A stretch of DNA of 64,000 nucleotides, taken from NCBI RefSeq assembly GCF_900100265.1, contig NZ_LT629696.1, positions 1,860,001 to 1,924,000 of the forward strand, written 5' to 3'. Each line of letters begins with the position of its first letter. Within the stretch, counting starts at the first letter, position 1. Positions 26,601 to 35,580 of the stretch are shown one piece after another. The translations under genes and the position numbers were made by a program. Under the pieces are notes generated by a model. It was not told the origin of the DNA. It ran no database searches and worked only from the letters and a program-made list of their open reading frames with translations. The stretch is from Leifsonia sp. 466MF. Lineage in GTDB: Bacteria; Actinomycetota; Actinomycetes; Actinomycetales; Microbacteriaceae.

Positions 26601-29592
26601 GCACCTGCACCGACAGGGTCCGGCCCGGCCGGGCGGTCACGTCGTCCTCGACCGCGATGGGGTTGCGCGCGCCTTCCACCCGGGCGGCGATACCCACGCG
26701 GACCGTCCCGGTGGCACGGGCTCCGAGCGCGTCGACCACGGCGTAGGTGAAGGTGTCGGTGCCCGCCGCGTAGTCACCGGCCTGGAAGTCCATCCAATCG
26801 GGCCCCGACGCGATCACGGCGCCCTTCTGCGGGTTCGTCTCCTGGCCGATGAACTGGACGGAGTCGCCGTCGGGGTCGATCCCGGACAGCGGGACGGTGA
26901 TGCGGACCGTGTCGCCGGCGAGTACGCGGGCAGTGACGGTCTTGGGCACGGGCGGGTTGTTGGTGGCGGCGTCGCGCTCGCGCACCGCGATGGTCACCTC
27001 GGCCGTCGCCCACTGGCCGTCGGCGCCGTAGACCTTGTACGCGGCGGTGTAGTTGCCGGGCTTCCCGGGCGCGAGGTATCGGAGGTGGTCGCCGCTGGCG
27101 AACAGCAGGCCGGCGCCGCTCGGCAGCGGAGTGGCCAGCGTCGGGTCGAGGGTGAGCTTGTCGCCGTCCGGCTGCACGTCGTTGGCGAGCACCGGGATGT
27201 CGACAACGTCGTTCACCCGGACCGAGACGTTGTCGGGAGCGGCGATCGGCGGTTGGTGCACCGTCAGCGGCGGGAGCTGGACGACGGTGACCGTGCCGAT
27301 CGTGTCGGCCAGGCCGTTGCTGAGCCGGTAGTGGAAGTCGACGGGACCTTCGAGCGGTCGGCTCAGCGTGACGCGGAGGGTGCGCTGCTGCAGCACCTGG
27401 ACGCGGACGCCGGTCGCGGCGTCCGGCTCCGTCACCCCGGTGACGAGCAGCACGCCGCCGGACGGGTCGATGTCGGTCGCCAGGACGTCGACGTCCTGCG
27501 TCGACTGCTCGCGGATGAACGCGGTGTGCGGCACCGCGATCGGTGCCGTCTTGGCTCCGGGCGGCGCCTTCACCTCGACCCGGACGACGCCCGTCGCCGT
27601 CACGATGCCGTCGGTGACCGAGTACTCGATGTTGTGCGTCCCGGCCTGGTCGGACTCGAAGCGGAAGGTTCCGCCCTGATAGTCCGGCGTGATCGTCGCG
27701 TCCGCCTTGGTCGGGACGGTGCTTAGGCGAACGGTGCCGTTGCCGCCGCGCACGTGGTCGAGCGGCGCGACCGTCACCTCCTGCCCCTGATAGGCCACCA
27801 CGGCGAAGGGATCGGCGATGATCGGCACCTGGCCGGGGGCGCGCACCGTGACGGCGAGCAGGCCGGCGGCCTCTGCGCGCCCGTCCGAGAGCGTGAGAGC
27901 GACATCCTTCACCCCCTCGCCGTCACCATGGTCGGAGTAGGCGACCTGGCCCTGCGGGGTGAACGTCACGGTGTCCGGAGCGGGGACGGATGCGCCGGCG
28001 AGATAGAAGGAGTCGCCGTCGGGGTCGTAGCAGTCGCCCAGCACCGGAGCCGACACGCGGCCTCCGGACTGCACGACGGCCTTCGCGTTGCGCACGCACA
28101 CCGGCGGGCTGTTCTCGGCCGAGGTCCGCACCGCGACGGTCACATGAGCGGTCGCCGTCCCGCCGCGGCCGTCCGAGATCGTGTAGTCGAAGGCGATCGT
28201 CCCGGTGGCCGTGTCGGGGAGGGAGAGCTGGAGCTGCTGGTCGGCGTTGGTGAGCTCGATCGTGCCCTGGTTCGACGGCACTGCGGTGAACGAGTCGATC
28301 GTCAGCACGTCGCCGTTGGGGTCGTAGTCGTTCAGGAGCACCGGCAACGGCGTCACGCGTCCGGGCCGGGCACCGAAGGAGTCGGCGACGGCGACGGGAG
28401 GCTGCTCCTGCTTCTCATACTGCGGAGCGTCATCCTGCTTGGTCTGGTTGACGAGCTCCTGCGTGGTCTTCTTCGACACCAGCTCGTCCCAGTTGTCGAT
28501 GCGGGCGTTTCCGCTCTGCACCGCCCAGGAGACGCCGGAGCGCGCGTCGTTCAGCACGACGCGGTCGCCGTTCACGCGGAAGCCGAGCACGGCGCCGGAC
28601 GGCACGTCCTTCAGGGTCGACCTCTCGCCCGATCCCGACGCCGAGCACGACCGCCAGGCCGTCCCGTCGTTCCAGGCGGCGTACGTGCAGCCGTCGACCG
28701 TCACCGGCGCAGCCGGCGCCCCGGACTGCCGGGCGAACGCACGCGTCGCCGAGCCGCCGTCGAGCGGCACCCGGATCAGCCCGGCGGTGGAGGCGATGAA
28801 CACGGCGTCCCCATCCGCCGACGGCTGCTGCAGCACCGGATCGTCGCCCTCGGGCAGCAGGGCTGCGAGGCTGACCGTCCGGCCCTCCATCGACAGCGTG
28901 CGCGCCGACGGGTCAAGCAGGGCCCAGTGGCCGCCCACCGAGGTGAGCGAGACATCCGCTCCATCGCCCCGCGTGCGCAGAGTCTCGGTCGTCGTGGACG
29001 GCTCGGCGCCGTCGAGGGCGACACGCACCAGCGCACGAGTCGACGGCTGGTACGCGAACAGCACGCCGGACGGGTCCATCGCCGACACCGCACGGCCGCC
29101 GAGGTCGATCGTGGCCGCCGAGCCGGAGTTGAAGTCCTCCAGCTGGTCGACGCCGGTCAGCCACAGCTGGCCCGTCGTCTGGGACAGCAGCGCGACGTGG
29201 CCGTCGGCCAGCGACACCTGCGGTGCACGCGGCGGGAGCGCGACCGACTTGCCGGCCTCCGCCGTGGCCGGGTCCACCACCGCGACCGTGTTCGCCTCCC
29301 GGTCGAGCAGGAGCACGTCGGTGCCGTCCTGGACGACGTCCAGCGCCTCGCCGGTGCCGGCCACCACCGAGTTCAGCTTGTCGATCTCGGTGTTCGCCCG
29401 CCCGAGCGACTTCTTGGCGTCGCTCGCGACCCAGACCGAGGCGTCATCGAGCCGCAGGTGCTGCGCGCTGTAGCCGCCCGAGACGACGGCGAGCGTCGTC
29501 ACCAGAGCGGCCACCGCCGTCCCGCTCACGGCTGTCGCCGCGATGGACTTGTGCGCGGCGAGCCAGGAGCCGATGGCGCCGAGGCGGGTCAC
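23680..29592 (-). CDS. Giant surface protein with Ig-like repeats and C-terminal FN3 domains
   Basis: At 1970 residues this is the largest gene. A short basic start is followed by one membrane helix (about residues 15-43), a propeller-like region rich in short beta-strands (to about 390), then about ten Ig/cadherin-like repeats marked by VLLNDYDPNGDVLTI, VLATDIDPSGGVLLVTGV or VLANDSDPDGSPLSV, and at least three fibronectin type III domains at the C-terminus (VSNVQISAIADRSLTLTWIP). No sortase motif is seen, so it hangs from its N-terminal helix. The GTG overlaps the kinase stop (GTGA), which decides the start. In Bifidobacterium the matching FN3 protein is a proposed adhesin or sensor. Confidence 0.9.
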   Translation of the reverse strand: MTRLGAIGSWLAAHKSIAATAVSGTAVAALVTTLAVVSGGYSAQHLRLDDASVWVASDAKKSLGRANTEIDKLNSVVAGTGEALDVVQDGTDVLLLDREANTVAVVDPATAEAGKSVALPPRAPQVSLADGHVALLSQTTGQLWLTGVDQLEDFNSGSAATIDLGGRAVSAMDPSGVLFAYQPSTRALVRVALDGAEPSTTTETLRTRGDGADVSLTSVGGHWALLDPSARTLSMEGRTVSLAALLPEGDDPVLQQPSADGDAVFIASTAGLIRVPLDGGSATRAFARQSGAPAAPVTVDGCTYAAWNDGTAWRSCSASGSGERSTLKDVPSGAVLGFRVNGDRVVLNDARSGVSWAVQSGNARIDNWDELVSKKTTQELVNQTKQDDAPQYEKQEQPPVAVADSFGARPGRVTPLPVLLNDYDPNGDVLTIDSFTAVPSNQGTIELTNADQQLQLSLPDTATGTIAFDYTISDGRGGTATAHVTVAVRTSAENSPPVCVRNAKAVVQSGGRVSAPVLGDCYDPDGDSFYLAGASVPAPDTVTFTPQGQVAYSDHGDGEGVKDVALTLSDGRAEAAGLLAVTVRAPGQVPIIADPFAVVAYQGQEVTVAPLDHVRGGNGTVRLSTVPTKADATITPDYQGGTFRFESDQAGTHNIEYSVTDGIVTATGVVRVEVKAPPGAKTAPIAVPHTAFIREQSTQDVDVLATDIDPSGGVLLVTGVTEPDAATGVRVQVLQQRTLRVTLSRPLEGPVDFHYRLSNGLADTIGTVTVVQLPPLTVHQPPIAAPDNVSVRVNDVVDIPVLANDVQPDGDKLTLDPTLATPLPSGAGLLFASGDHLRYLAPGKPGNYTAAYKVYGADGQWATAEVTIAVRERDAATNNPPVPKTVTARVLAGDTVRITVPLSGIDPDGDSVQFIGQETNPQKGAVIASGPDWMDFQAGDYAAGTDTFTYAVVDALGARATGTVRVGIAARVEGARNPIAVEDDVTARPGRTLSVQVLANDSDPDGSPLSVTAVTSLDGKAKAKISGEVVTVTAPQAEGAYGFLYTIQNERGGTSQAFLRLTVDKNAPPARPVVSDTTLGLSDILGKDRVDVNVLANVFFADGPVSSLKLSLVPGYTSDAQVTSSKRIRIAIGAKSQIVPFRVANPEDETVVAYGFVRVPGYNDALPQLKRGAPKLTVVSEKTLTIHLNDYIVAVGDRKVRLTDAATVRATHANGDDLVAGSDTLQFTSSPRYFGPASISFQVTDGTSATDPDGNVATIVLPIEVTPRENQPPVFTGALIDFEPGQTKTIDLTKVTKYPYAKDLGELVYSIQDPRPAGVSASLNGQKLTVTVAADAEKGTRPSLSIGVKDAVNAGQAGRIDISVVPSTRPLASPQPDRVIAPRGQTSTVDVLANDGATNPFPGKPLRVVAVRGLGAGLPDGVSITPSADNSELQITVSQTAAAADTTLQYEVADATGDPDRYVWGTVTVSVQDRPAPVSNVQISAIADRSLTLTWIPGAFNNSPITGFEVTMASASTGAVLSTTPCATTTCAITTPGNGPSNSVTFSVRAKNALGLSDPTTYAEPVWSDVVPNAPAALSSTPLDQGLRVTWAKPADAAGASPITSYVVSVGGVTKAIQVAGTDPVGTRYALNVTDPGIANGAAIGFTVASRNDFYQGRTTWNQSQGSGVPAGAPTTTGIAPVATPSTTDGTSATLSWSNVFGDNGTAITAYYVAVFQGGNPTFCRVDGVEDGQPTLSTGGLTRVQGGSTTFDGLNPNRTYNFIVYAYNGQGCTPAAVVSATPRQAPGDVNQIAVTGRTQNGDTVDFGVSISYRAGGGSNPVFDYQLLSGNTVVDSGQLAGTSGVLTGSGGNHYGMPLTVRITRVCESYTDSAPLCSDQSATQDLGVAVSLAIGGGRYDPASHVFTWTSWPTGQYDAVTYSCDGTTQLPMPPVGQTASCTAPANDPSPTLVVRVVSGSDTYSQPYPGSSLQ

Positions 29593-31016
29593 GTCCCGCC
29601 CGTCCCTTCGACGCATTTCTGCCCGCTCGGCGTACCGGTCTTGCCGTCGCGGTTCACCGTGACGGTGACGCAGACGGTCTGACCCGACTTCGCATCCACG
29701 CGGAACTCGGTCGCGTGCTGGCTGCTGGGCGGCTGGTCATCGACCGTGACCTGGTACGTGTCGCCCTCCTGCAGCCCTGGATCGGTCCAGGTGAACACGA
29801 TGGTGCTGCCGGTCACGCGGCCGCTGAGGTCGCGGACGGTCGGGATGTCGTCGCTGGCCCCGGCTCGCACGAGCACGATGGAAGCCGTCACGGCGAGCAC
29901 GACGACGAGCACGACGCACGCGACGAGCGAGAGCACGAGAGCGCGGGAGGTCTTCGACGGGGCGGCCTGCTGCGGCGTCTGCGCGCTCCCGCTCTCGCGG
30001 ACGACGGTCCGGGTCGGTGCCCGGGTGACCGTCGCCGAGGCAGGGGCCGCTCGGCGGCGACGACGACGTGCTCCGGGGTCGACGGCCACCACGCCCTTCA
30101 CGCGGGTGCGGTCCTCCGGGTCGCCGGCCGTCGCCAGGGCCCAGTCGTCCATGGCGACCTCGATGGGCGTCTGCGGCAGTCCGAGCTCGCTTTCCACCGC
30201 CTGCAGCTCGCGGATGAACTCCAGCGCGCTCCTCTGTCGTTGGGAGGGGCGGCGAGACATCGCGCGCATCAGCACCTGCTCCAGCCGCGGCGGGACGTCG
30301 GCCCGCCCGATCGGGAGCGGCCGGCTCTTGGTGATGCGCTGGATGAGCTCGGCGGAGGTGTTCTCCTTGCCGGGCACCTCGAACGGCGAACGCCCGGCGA
30401 GCAGCGAGTACAGGGTGGCGCCGAGCGACCAGACCTCGCTCGCGATCGTCCCGCTCGTCTCGTCGAGCAGCACCTCGGGAGCCGACCACGGGATGGAGAG
30501 GCCGATCGCCTCGGTGACGTCGGCCTCGCTCAGGGTGGCCGCGATGCCGAAGTCGCTCAGCACCGGGTGCCCGTACGCCGTGCTCAGGATGTTGGACGGC
30601 TTGATGTCGCGGTGCAGCACCCCGGCGCGGTGGGCGGTCTCGACCGCGCTGGCGATGCGCACGCCGGTGCTGAGCGCCTCCGGCACCGACAGCGGCTCGG
30701 TGCGGTACCGCTGGCCGATCGCCGCGGAGCAGAGCTCCATGACCAGGTACGGCCTCCCGTCGGAGGAGACGCTGGCCTGGTAGACGGTGAGGATCGAGGG
30801 ATGCGTGCTCAGCTGCGCCATCAGGTTGGCCTCGGCCTGGAACATCTGCTTGACCTGGCTCGTGACCACCTCGGCGAGCATCACTTTGACCGCCACCTGA
30901 CGTCGCGGCATGTTCTGCTCGTACAGGAAGACGTCGGCGAAGCCGCCGGAACCCAGCACCCGGACGTAGGAGAAACCGGGGAGGTTCGGCGGCTGGGACG
31001 GCAAACGCCGGGCCAT
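29589..31016 (-). CDS. Membrane Ser/Thr protein kinase with FN3-like ectodomain
   Basis: The 475-residue protein has a Hanks-type kinase domain (residues 15-275): glycine loop LGSGGFADVF, Lys44, catalytic HRDIKPSN with Asp137, and DFG Asp155. A basic linker (RRRRRR at about 317) leads to one membrane helix (358-384). The outer part of 90 residues has FN3-like features (GSTIVFTWTDPGLQEGDTYQ) and two cysteines. It resembles Pkb2 of the PFNA cluster more than the PASTA-bearing PknB. The ATG at 31016 has GGAGG at good spacing. It should phosphorylate targets read by the two FHA proteins of the operon. Confidence 0.92.
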   Translation of the reverse strand: MARRLPSQPPNLPGFSYVRVLGSGGFADVFLYEQNMPRRQVAVKVMLAEVVTSQVKQMFQAEANLMAQLSTHPSILTVYQASVSSDGRPYLVMELCSAAIGQRYRTEPLSVPEALSTGVRIASAVETAHRAGVLHRDIKPSNILSTAYGHPVLSDFGIAATLSEADVTEAIGLSIPWSAPEVLLDETSGTIASEVWSLGATLYSLLAGRSPFEVPGKENTSAELIQRITKSRPLPIGRADVPPRLEQVLMRAMSRRPSQRQRSALEFIRELQAVESELGLPQTPIEVAMDDWALATAGDPEDRTRVKGVVAVDPGARRRRRRAAPASATVTRAPTRTVVRESGSAQTPQQAAPSKTSRALVLSLVACVVLVVVLAVTASIVLVRAGASDDIPTVRDLSGRVTGSTIVFTWTDPGLQEGDTYQVTVDDQPPSSQHATEFRVDAKSGQTVCVTVTVNRDGKTGTPSGQKCVEGTGGT

Positions 31017-31150
31017 CGGCTCCTCCCGTTCGTCGATCACGCCTTCGCCGCTGCGAGGCGTCTGACAATTGTAGGCAGCCGGATACCGCCGCCGACCGGC
31101 CCGGACCCGCACTGGGGACAACTCGATTACCCCCAAGTCGGGGGGCAGAA

Positions 31151-31987
31151 TCAGTGGCGGCGAGCGGCCCTGCGGGAGACGCCTTCGCGGTGCGCTCCGG
31201 ACTCCGGGGTCGCCAGCACGTCGACGACCACGACGGTCACGTTGTCGCGCCCGCCGTTGCCGAGTGCCGCATCCATCAGCTGCTGCGCCGCGTCGAGCGG
31301 AGAGGAGCCTTCGCCGAGGAAGTAGCGGATGCCGTGCTCGGTGAGCTCCTTCGTCAGGCCGTCCGAGCACACCAGCAGCCGGGAGCCGGCGACGATCGGC
31401 AGCAGGAAGTAGTCGGGGACCGGGTCCTCGTTGAATCCGACCGCGCGCGTGATGACGTTGCTGTGCGGGTGCACCTCGGCCTCCGCCGGGGTGATGGCAC
31501 CGGCATCCAGCAGCTCCTGGACGATCGAGTGGTCGACGGTGAGCTGCTCCAGCGTCCCGTCGCGGTAGCTGTACACGCGGGAGTCGCCGATGTTGAACAC
31601 CAGCCAGTACGGGTTGCCGTCGACCAGGGTGAGGGCGATGCCGGTGACGGTCGTGCCCGTTCCGAGGTCGGTCTGGCCTACGCCGCGGGTCATGTCGTCG
31701 ACCGCCGAGCGGAGCGCCTCGGTGAGGGCGAGTTCTCCGACGAAGTCGGCCTTCACCTTCTCGGCGAGACGCGTGACCACCGCTGTGCTCGCGAAGTCCC
31801 CCGCGGTGTGGCCCCCCATCCCGTCGGCGACGGCGAAGATCGGGGACCGCGCGAGGAGGCTGTCCTCGTTCACGCTCCGGCGATATCCGGTGTCGCTGAG
31901 GGCGGCCCAGGAGAGGCTGATGCGGGCGTCGGGATCGCCGGGGACAGCCACGGTGTGGCGTCTGCTGCTGCGACCGATCTGGGTCAC
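31151..31987 (-). CDS. PP2C-family Ser/Thr protein phosphatase
   Basis: The 278-residue phosphatase has the PPM metal-binding motifs RRSVNEDS (Glu41, Asp42) and VADGMGGHTAG (Asp55), FNIGDSRVY, VCSDGLT and GGRDNVTVVV. It should reverse phosphorylation by the neighbouring kinase. The GTG start overlaps the stop of the first FHA gene (GTGA). The 134-bp gap before the kinase gene is the largest in the operon. No membrane segment is present, so it is cytosolic. Confidence 0.94.
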   Translation of the reverse strand: MTQIGRSSRRHTVAVPGDPDARISLSWAALSDTGYRRSVNEDSLLARSPIFAVADGMGGHTAGDFASTAVVTRLAEKVKADFVGELALTEALRSAVDDMTRGVGQTDLGTGTTVTGIALTLVDGNPYWLVFNIGDSRVYSYRDGTLEQLTVDHSIVQELLDAGAITPAEAEVHPHSNVITRAVGFNEDPVPDYFLLPIVAGSRLLVCSDGLTKELTEHGIRYFLGEGSSPLDAAQQLMDAALGNGGRDNVTVVVVDVLATPESGAHREGVSRRAARRH

Positions 31988-33192
31988 TCGCGTCCTTCGT
32001 CTCTGCGGGCGGTGATCTCGATGATATTACCGTCGCCGATCTCCACTCTCGCTCCGGCGAGCACGACGGACGACTCCCCCGGCCGCAGCCGCCGCGCGCC
32101 GGTGGGACCGGTCACCACCGTCCCGTTCGTCGAGCGGAGGTCGGTGACGACGACCGCGTCCCCCGACTGCTCGATGCGGACGTGGGTCGACGACACCTCC
32201 TGGCTGGGCGACACGACGGCGACGAGGCGCGGCTCCACGCCGGAGTCGACACGCTGCGGGGCCGGCCGTCGACCGATCAGGACGGGCACGTCGAGCGCGA
32301 TCGTGTCCCCCGACGGCAGGCGGGCAGCGAACGTCGCGCGGGGCGGCGGCAGCACCACCGGTTCCGTCGGCGGAAAGACCTCATCCGTGCGGATCGTCAG
32401 CGGCCCAGCGGGCGCGACCGGCGTGTCGCGAGCCGGGGCGATGATGGCCGGAATCGCGGGTTCGTCGATGTCGACAGCGCCGGGGAGCTCGTGCGGGGCG
32501 GGATGCGCGGCGGGCGGCACGATCTCCGAGTCAGCTCCGGCATCCCCGGTGCCCGCGTCGCCGGCATCGCCCGCGCCTCCGGCTCCCCCGAACAGGCTGG
32601 AGCTCTGATTGCGGTCACGGATGATCGTCTCTTCCGCGGCCGGTCCGGTCACCGCCGCAGCCGCGACCGGAGCCTCCCGGCTGCGCTCGGCGCGCTCGAT
32701 CGGCTGCAGCGTCCAGGTCAGGAGCTCGCCGTCGGTCACCCCGACCCGCAGCGGCAGCGACCCGATGGAGAGCCGGGCGACCGGGCCCGTCGGCGCGTCG
32801 TCGCCCTGCAGCACCAGGCCCGTCACGGTGCGGAACTCGGCCAGCACCCACGGCTGGACGCCTCCCGCCGAGAACCGGCGTGCACCGCCGACCGAGAACA
32901 CGTCGACGGCGGCCGAGCCGCGCACCACCGCCGTCACGGTGACTTCGCCCGCGGCGTTGGGCTCGGCGATCTCAGCGACGGCGAAGGAGCGGACGCTGTC
33001 CGGCCCGGCGAGCGGGAAGGCCCCGACGACGGATTCGATGGTCGCGAGCTCGGAGTCCGCCAGCCAGTACACCGCATCCACGATCTCGTCGGAGGCCGTG
33101 CTCTCGACCGCGGCAACGAACCGGCGACCCGCGATGAGCAGCCACCGGGACGGGCCGGCCGTCGGCGCATACCGGATGAAGCCGCCAGTCAT
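31984..33192 (-). CDS. FHA-domain protein, first gene of the signalling operon
   Basis: The 402-residue protein has an N-terminal domain of about 180 residues that I do not recognise (RWLLIAGRRFVAAVES, then a beta-rich region), an acidic, Ala/Pro-rich linker and a C-terminal FHA domain ([27 protein letters not shown]). It should bind a phosphothreonine made by the kinase of the same operon. GGAGGAG stands 6 bases before the ATG. The operon promoter must lie in the 265-bp gap shared with the toxin gene. Confidence 0.88.
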   Translation of the reverse strand: MTGGFIRYAPTAGPSRWLLIAGRRFVAAVESTASDEIVDAVYWLADSELATIESVVGAFPLAGPDSVRSFAVAEIAEPNAAGEVTVTAVVRGSAAVDVFSVGGARRFSAGGVQPWVLAEFRTVTGLVLQGDDAPTGPVARLSIGSLPLRVGVTDGELLTWTLQPIERAERSREAPVAAAAVTGPAAEETIIRDRNQSSSLFGGAGGAGDAGDAGTGDAGADSEIVPPAAHPAPHELPGAVDIDEPAIPAIIAPARDTPVAPAGPLTIRTDEVFPPTEPVVLPPPRATFAARLPSGDTIALDVPVLIGRRPAPQRVDSGVEPRLVAVVSPSQEVSSTHVRIEQSGDAVVVTDLRSTNGTVVTGPTGARRLRPGESSVVLAGARVEIGDGNIIEITARRDEGRE

Positions 33193-33457
33193 CGTCGGCT
33201 CCTCCTGGTCGTCCGTGTGGTCCCCGGCGGCTGTCGGCCGGCCGGTCGCGCATTGCGCTGGTCGATGCGAGTTTAGTTGCTCGCGGCGTGATGGAGACGG
33301 CTCCGCCCATACGTGCGACAGATCGCTGTGTTCACTCTGCTACGCTCCCCCTGATGAATTCCATGTTGCAGCATCACATTTCAGTATCTGACGGCCGCGA
33401 TACGGCTAACAGGGCCGCTGTGCGTATTGAGGTTCAGGATCGTGAGGACGCGAAGCA
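33193..33457. promoter_or_regulatory. Divergent region between FHA operon and toxin gene
   Basis: This 265-bp gap is less GC-rich than its surroundings, especially 33340-33400 (GATGAATTCCATGTTGCAGC). It must hold the promoters of the eight-gene minus-strand operon and of the plus-strand toxin gene. I did not find a convincing pair of boxes or a palindrome. Confidence 0.4.
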
Positions 33458-35185
33458 GTGAGTGTTGTGGAGTTTTCTGCTGATGCGTGGCAGGCGTCGT
33501 CGCCGCGGTTGCAGACGGGGATCGCTCGTCGCATGGAGGCGGTGGGTCAGCTGCAGCAGGGGCTGGAAGCGTTGGCGGCGTCGGAGAAGGTCAGCGGGCA
33601 GGGTGCTGATGCGATGCGGGCCTATATCGGCGAGGTGCACGTGCCGATCGTGCAGTTGCTGCAGCTGGGTTTGTCAACGTTCCACACGGCGATCGGGGTG
33701 TATTGGTCCGGGTACGGGCAGGTGGATTCCGGCGGGAACTTCCGGCTGGTGCGGGATGAGTTCCAGGCGCATCTGGCCCAGCTGGAGGGCGGGATGGAGC
33801 AGCTGCGCGGGTTCGCGACCCAGCTGCGCGGCATCGCCGCGGCGGCATCCCACCTGGTCTCGCTCGGCGGGGCGGGCGCGGGCGCGGTGGAGCAGACGGT
33901 GAACGATCTGCAGGGCATGCATGCGATCGTGAAGGGGCAGAAAGAGGGGTGGGAGGCGTATGAGGCCTCCGATCCCGGGTTCGGGCCGGTGAAGGACCTG
34001 ATCGCGCAACTGGCCGGCATCGTGAACAACGTCGGCGCGCTCACGGCCGGTCAGGGCCGCTCCTACACTGCAGGCAGCTTCACCCTGACCCTGCAGCAGT
34101 TGGGGCCGCTGACCTCCGGGATGTTGGATTACTGCACGCAGAACCAGAAAGCCGCGACGGCCGGGTGGGAGAGCATGTTCTCCGGCTACGCCAAGGACAT
34201 CGAAGCCGCGGAAGCAGCTAGGCGGGAGCAGGCCGGCTGGGACCTGATCTGGGACGGGTTGCAGATCGTCGCCGGCGCCGTGATCACCGTCATCGGGCTC
34301 GGGTTGACCCCGTTCACCGGAGGAGTCTCCCTCGGCCTGACCGTGTTGGGCGGGTCCCTCCTGATCGGCGGCATCAACAACGCCATCAACCACGCCTCCA
34401 TCGCCACCACCGGAAACGAACTCAACCTCGCCGGCATGGCCGGGCAATGGTGGGACGCCAACGTGGCCCAACCCGTCGCCTCCTGGGGCGGAGGTTGGGA
34501 GTTCGTCGGCGGCGCCCTCTCCGGCGTCGGAAGCGCCCTCACCGGGGCGGCACAGCTGAACGTGAAAGAGATCGGTACCGGTGTAGCCGCGATCATCGCC
34601 GATCCAGGCGCCTCGTTCGCAGGAATCTGGGAACAGGTCACCGCCACCGTCCGCAAAATAGGCGAGGGAAACGCCTACGCGAACGGACAACTGGCCGGAG
34701 AAGCCGCCGCCGTTCTCATCCCCGGCCTAGCCGCAGCGAAGATCGCCCGCGCCGGCAGCCTCCTCAACAAAGCAGGCGACCTCGGTGCAACAGCCCGACT
34801 CACAGGAGCCCAGCAGACGCTCCTCGACGAACTGCTCCAGAGCGGGATCAAGGTCAGCCCTGAGAAGGTCGTCACTGTCATGAAGACGCCGGAAGGGAGA
34901 ACTGTATGGCTTGAAGAAGGGAAAAGCAGCGAACTGACGGACCGGCCGTCCGGTCTCGCTCACATTGTCGAGGATCACGGCGGCGAGTTCGCGCAGAAAG
35001 GAATCGGCGAAACCGAGATTCCTCAGGTGCTGACGCGGGCCATCCAGGACGGCAGGATCGTCCGCTACCAAGGCAAAGGGTCCGATCGGCCGATTCATGA
35101 GTTTGAGTACGAGGGAAGAACCCTCAAGCTCGCGATCACAATCAGCGACAACGGCTACATCGTAGGAGCAAACTTTTCAAAATGA
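33458..35185 (+). CDS. LXG-type polymorphic toxin
   Basis: The 575-residue protein has a helical LXG/WXG-like N-terminus (1-220) of the kind sent through type VII secretion, a glycine-rich hydrophobic segment (268-310), a pre-toxin linker (about 410-460) and a C-terminal toxin tip (about 470-575). The tip has LAHIVEDHGGEF (His502, His507), a basic strand and the ending LAITISDNGYIVGANF, which recalls BECR-fold RNases; that is an inference. The GTG start has a weak GAGG. The immunity gene overlaps its stop (ATGA). No type VII secretion gene is in the window. Confidence 0.8.
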   Translation: MSVVEFSADAWQASSPRLQTGIARRMEAVGQLQQGLEALAASEKVSGQGADAMRAYIGEVHVPIVQLLQLGLSTFHTAIGVYWSGYGQVDSGGNFRLVRDEFQAHLAQLEGGMEQLRGFATQLRGIAAAASHLVSLGGAGAGAVEQTVNDLQGMHAIVKGQKEGWEAYEASDPGFGPVKDLIAQLAGIVNNVGALTAGQGRSYTAGSFTLTLQQLGPLTSGMLDYCTQNQKAATAGWESMFSGYAKDIEAAEAARREQAGWDLIWDGLQIVAGAVITVIGLGLTPFTGGVSLGLTVLGGSLLIGGINNAINHASIATTGNELNLAGMAGQWWDANVAQPVASWGGGWEFVGGALSGVGSALTGAAQLNVKEIGTGVAAIIADPGASFAGIWEQVTATVRKIGEGNAYANGQLAGEAAAVLIPGLAAAKIARAGSLLNKAGDLGATARLTGAQQTLLDELLQSGIKVSPEKVVTVMKTPEGRTVWLEEGKSSELTDRPSGLAHIVEDHGGEFAQKGIGETEIPQVLTRAIQDGRIVRYQGKGSDRPIHEFEYEGRTLKLAITISDNGYIVGANFSK

Positions 35186-35541
35186 GTGAGTTTCAAATCA
35201 CCCTTCCCATTCTCGAACCTGACGAGCCTCCGCGTGTTGATGTTCACTATGAATGGCGGCAGTACGCTCTGTGGTTATCGGGCAGATACGGCCTCGACAA
35301 CGTGGATGGACACGAGATCGGACTCAGCCCTGCGCTCGTCCGTGATCTTCTGCTTTGGACAGACACTGAGGATGCTCTCTTCAACGAGGATGATCCGGCC
35401 AACAGTCCTTCTTCTCCGAACTTTCGGGCGAATGGTTTCGAACTGGCGAAGCGAGTCCGGGCGGAGCTTCCTTCGGAGTGGATCGTCACGACGTTCGATC
35501 CGGATTCCCGAAAGAGGGTGGTGCTCCCGCTGCCCCGCTGA
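35182..35541 (+). CDS. Probable immunity protein, copy 1
   Basis: The 119-residue acidic protein begins MSEFQITLPILEPDEPPRVD, includes YGLDNVDGHEIGLSP and ends with WIVTTFDPDSRKRVVLPLPR. I know no enzyme fold here. Its ATG overlaps the toxin stop (ATGA), the standard place for an immunity gene, and it is small and acidic beside a basic toxin tip. It is followed by a close paralogue. The family was not identified. Confidence 0.75.
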   Translation: MSEFQITLPILEPDEPPRVDVHYEWRQYALWLSGRYGLDNVDGHEIGLSPALVRDLLLWTDTEDALFNEDDPANSPSSPNFRANGFELAKRVRAELPSEWIVTTFDPDSRKRVVLPLPR

Positions 35542-35580
35542 GCGCAACTGGGAACTGAGGGCGCAAGCGCATCTCACAAA

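Noticed and set aside
23311..27726. A 1471-codon open frame on the plus strand opposite the giant FN3/Ig gene
   Set aside because: Its translation is full of Arg, Gly, Asp and His runs and has no known domain, whereas the minus strand gives clear Ig-like and FN3 repeats. Long antisense frames are common at this GC.
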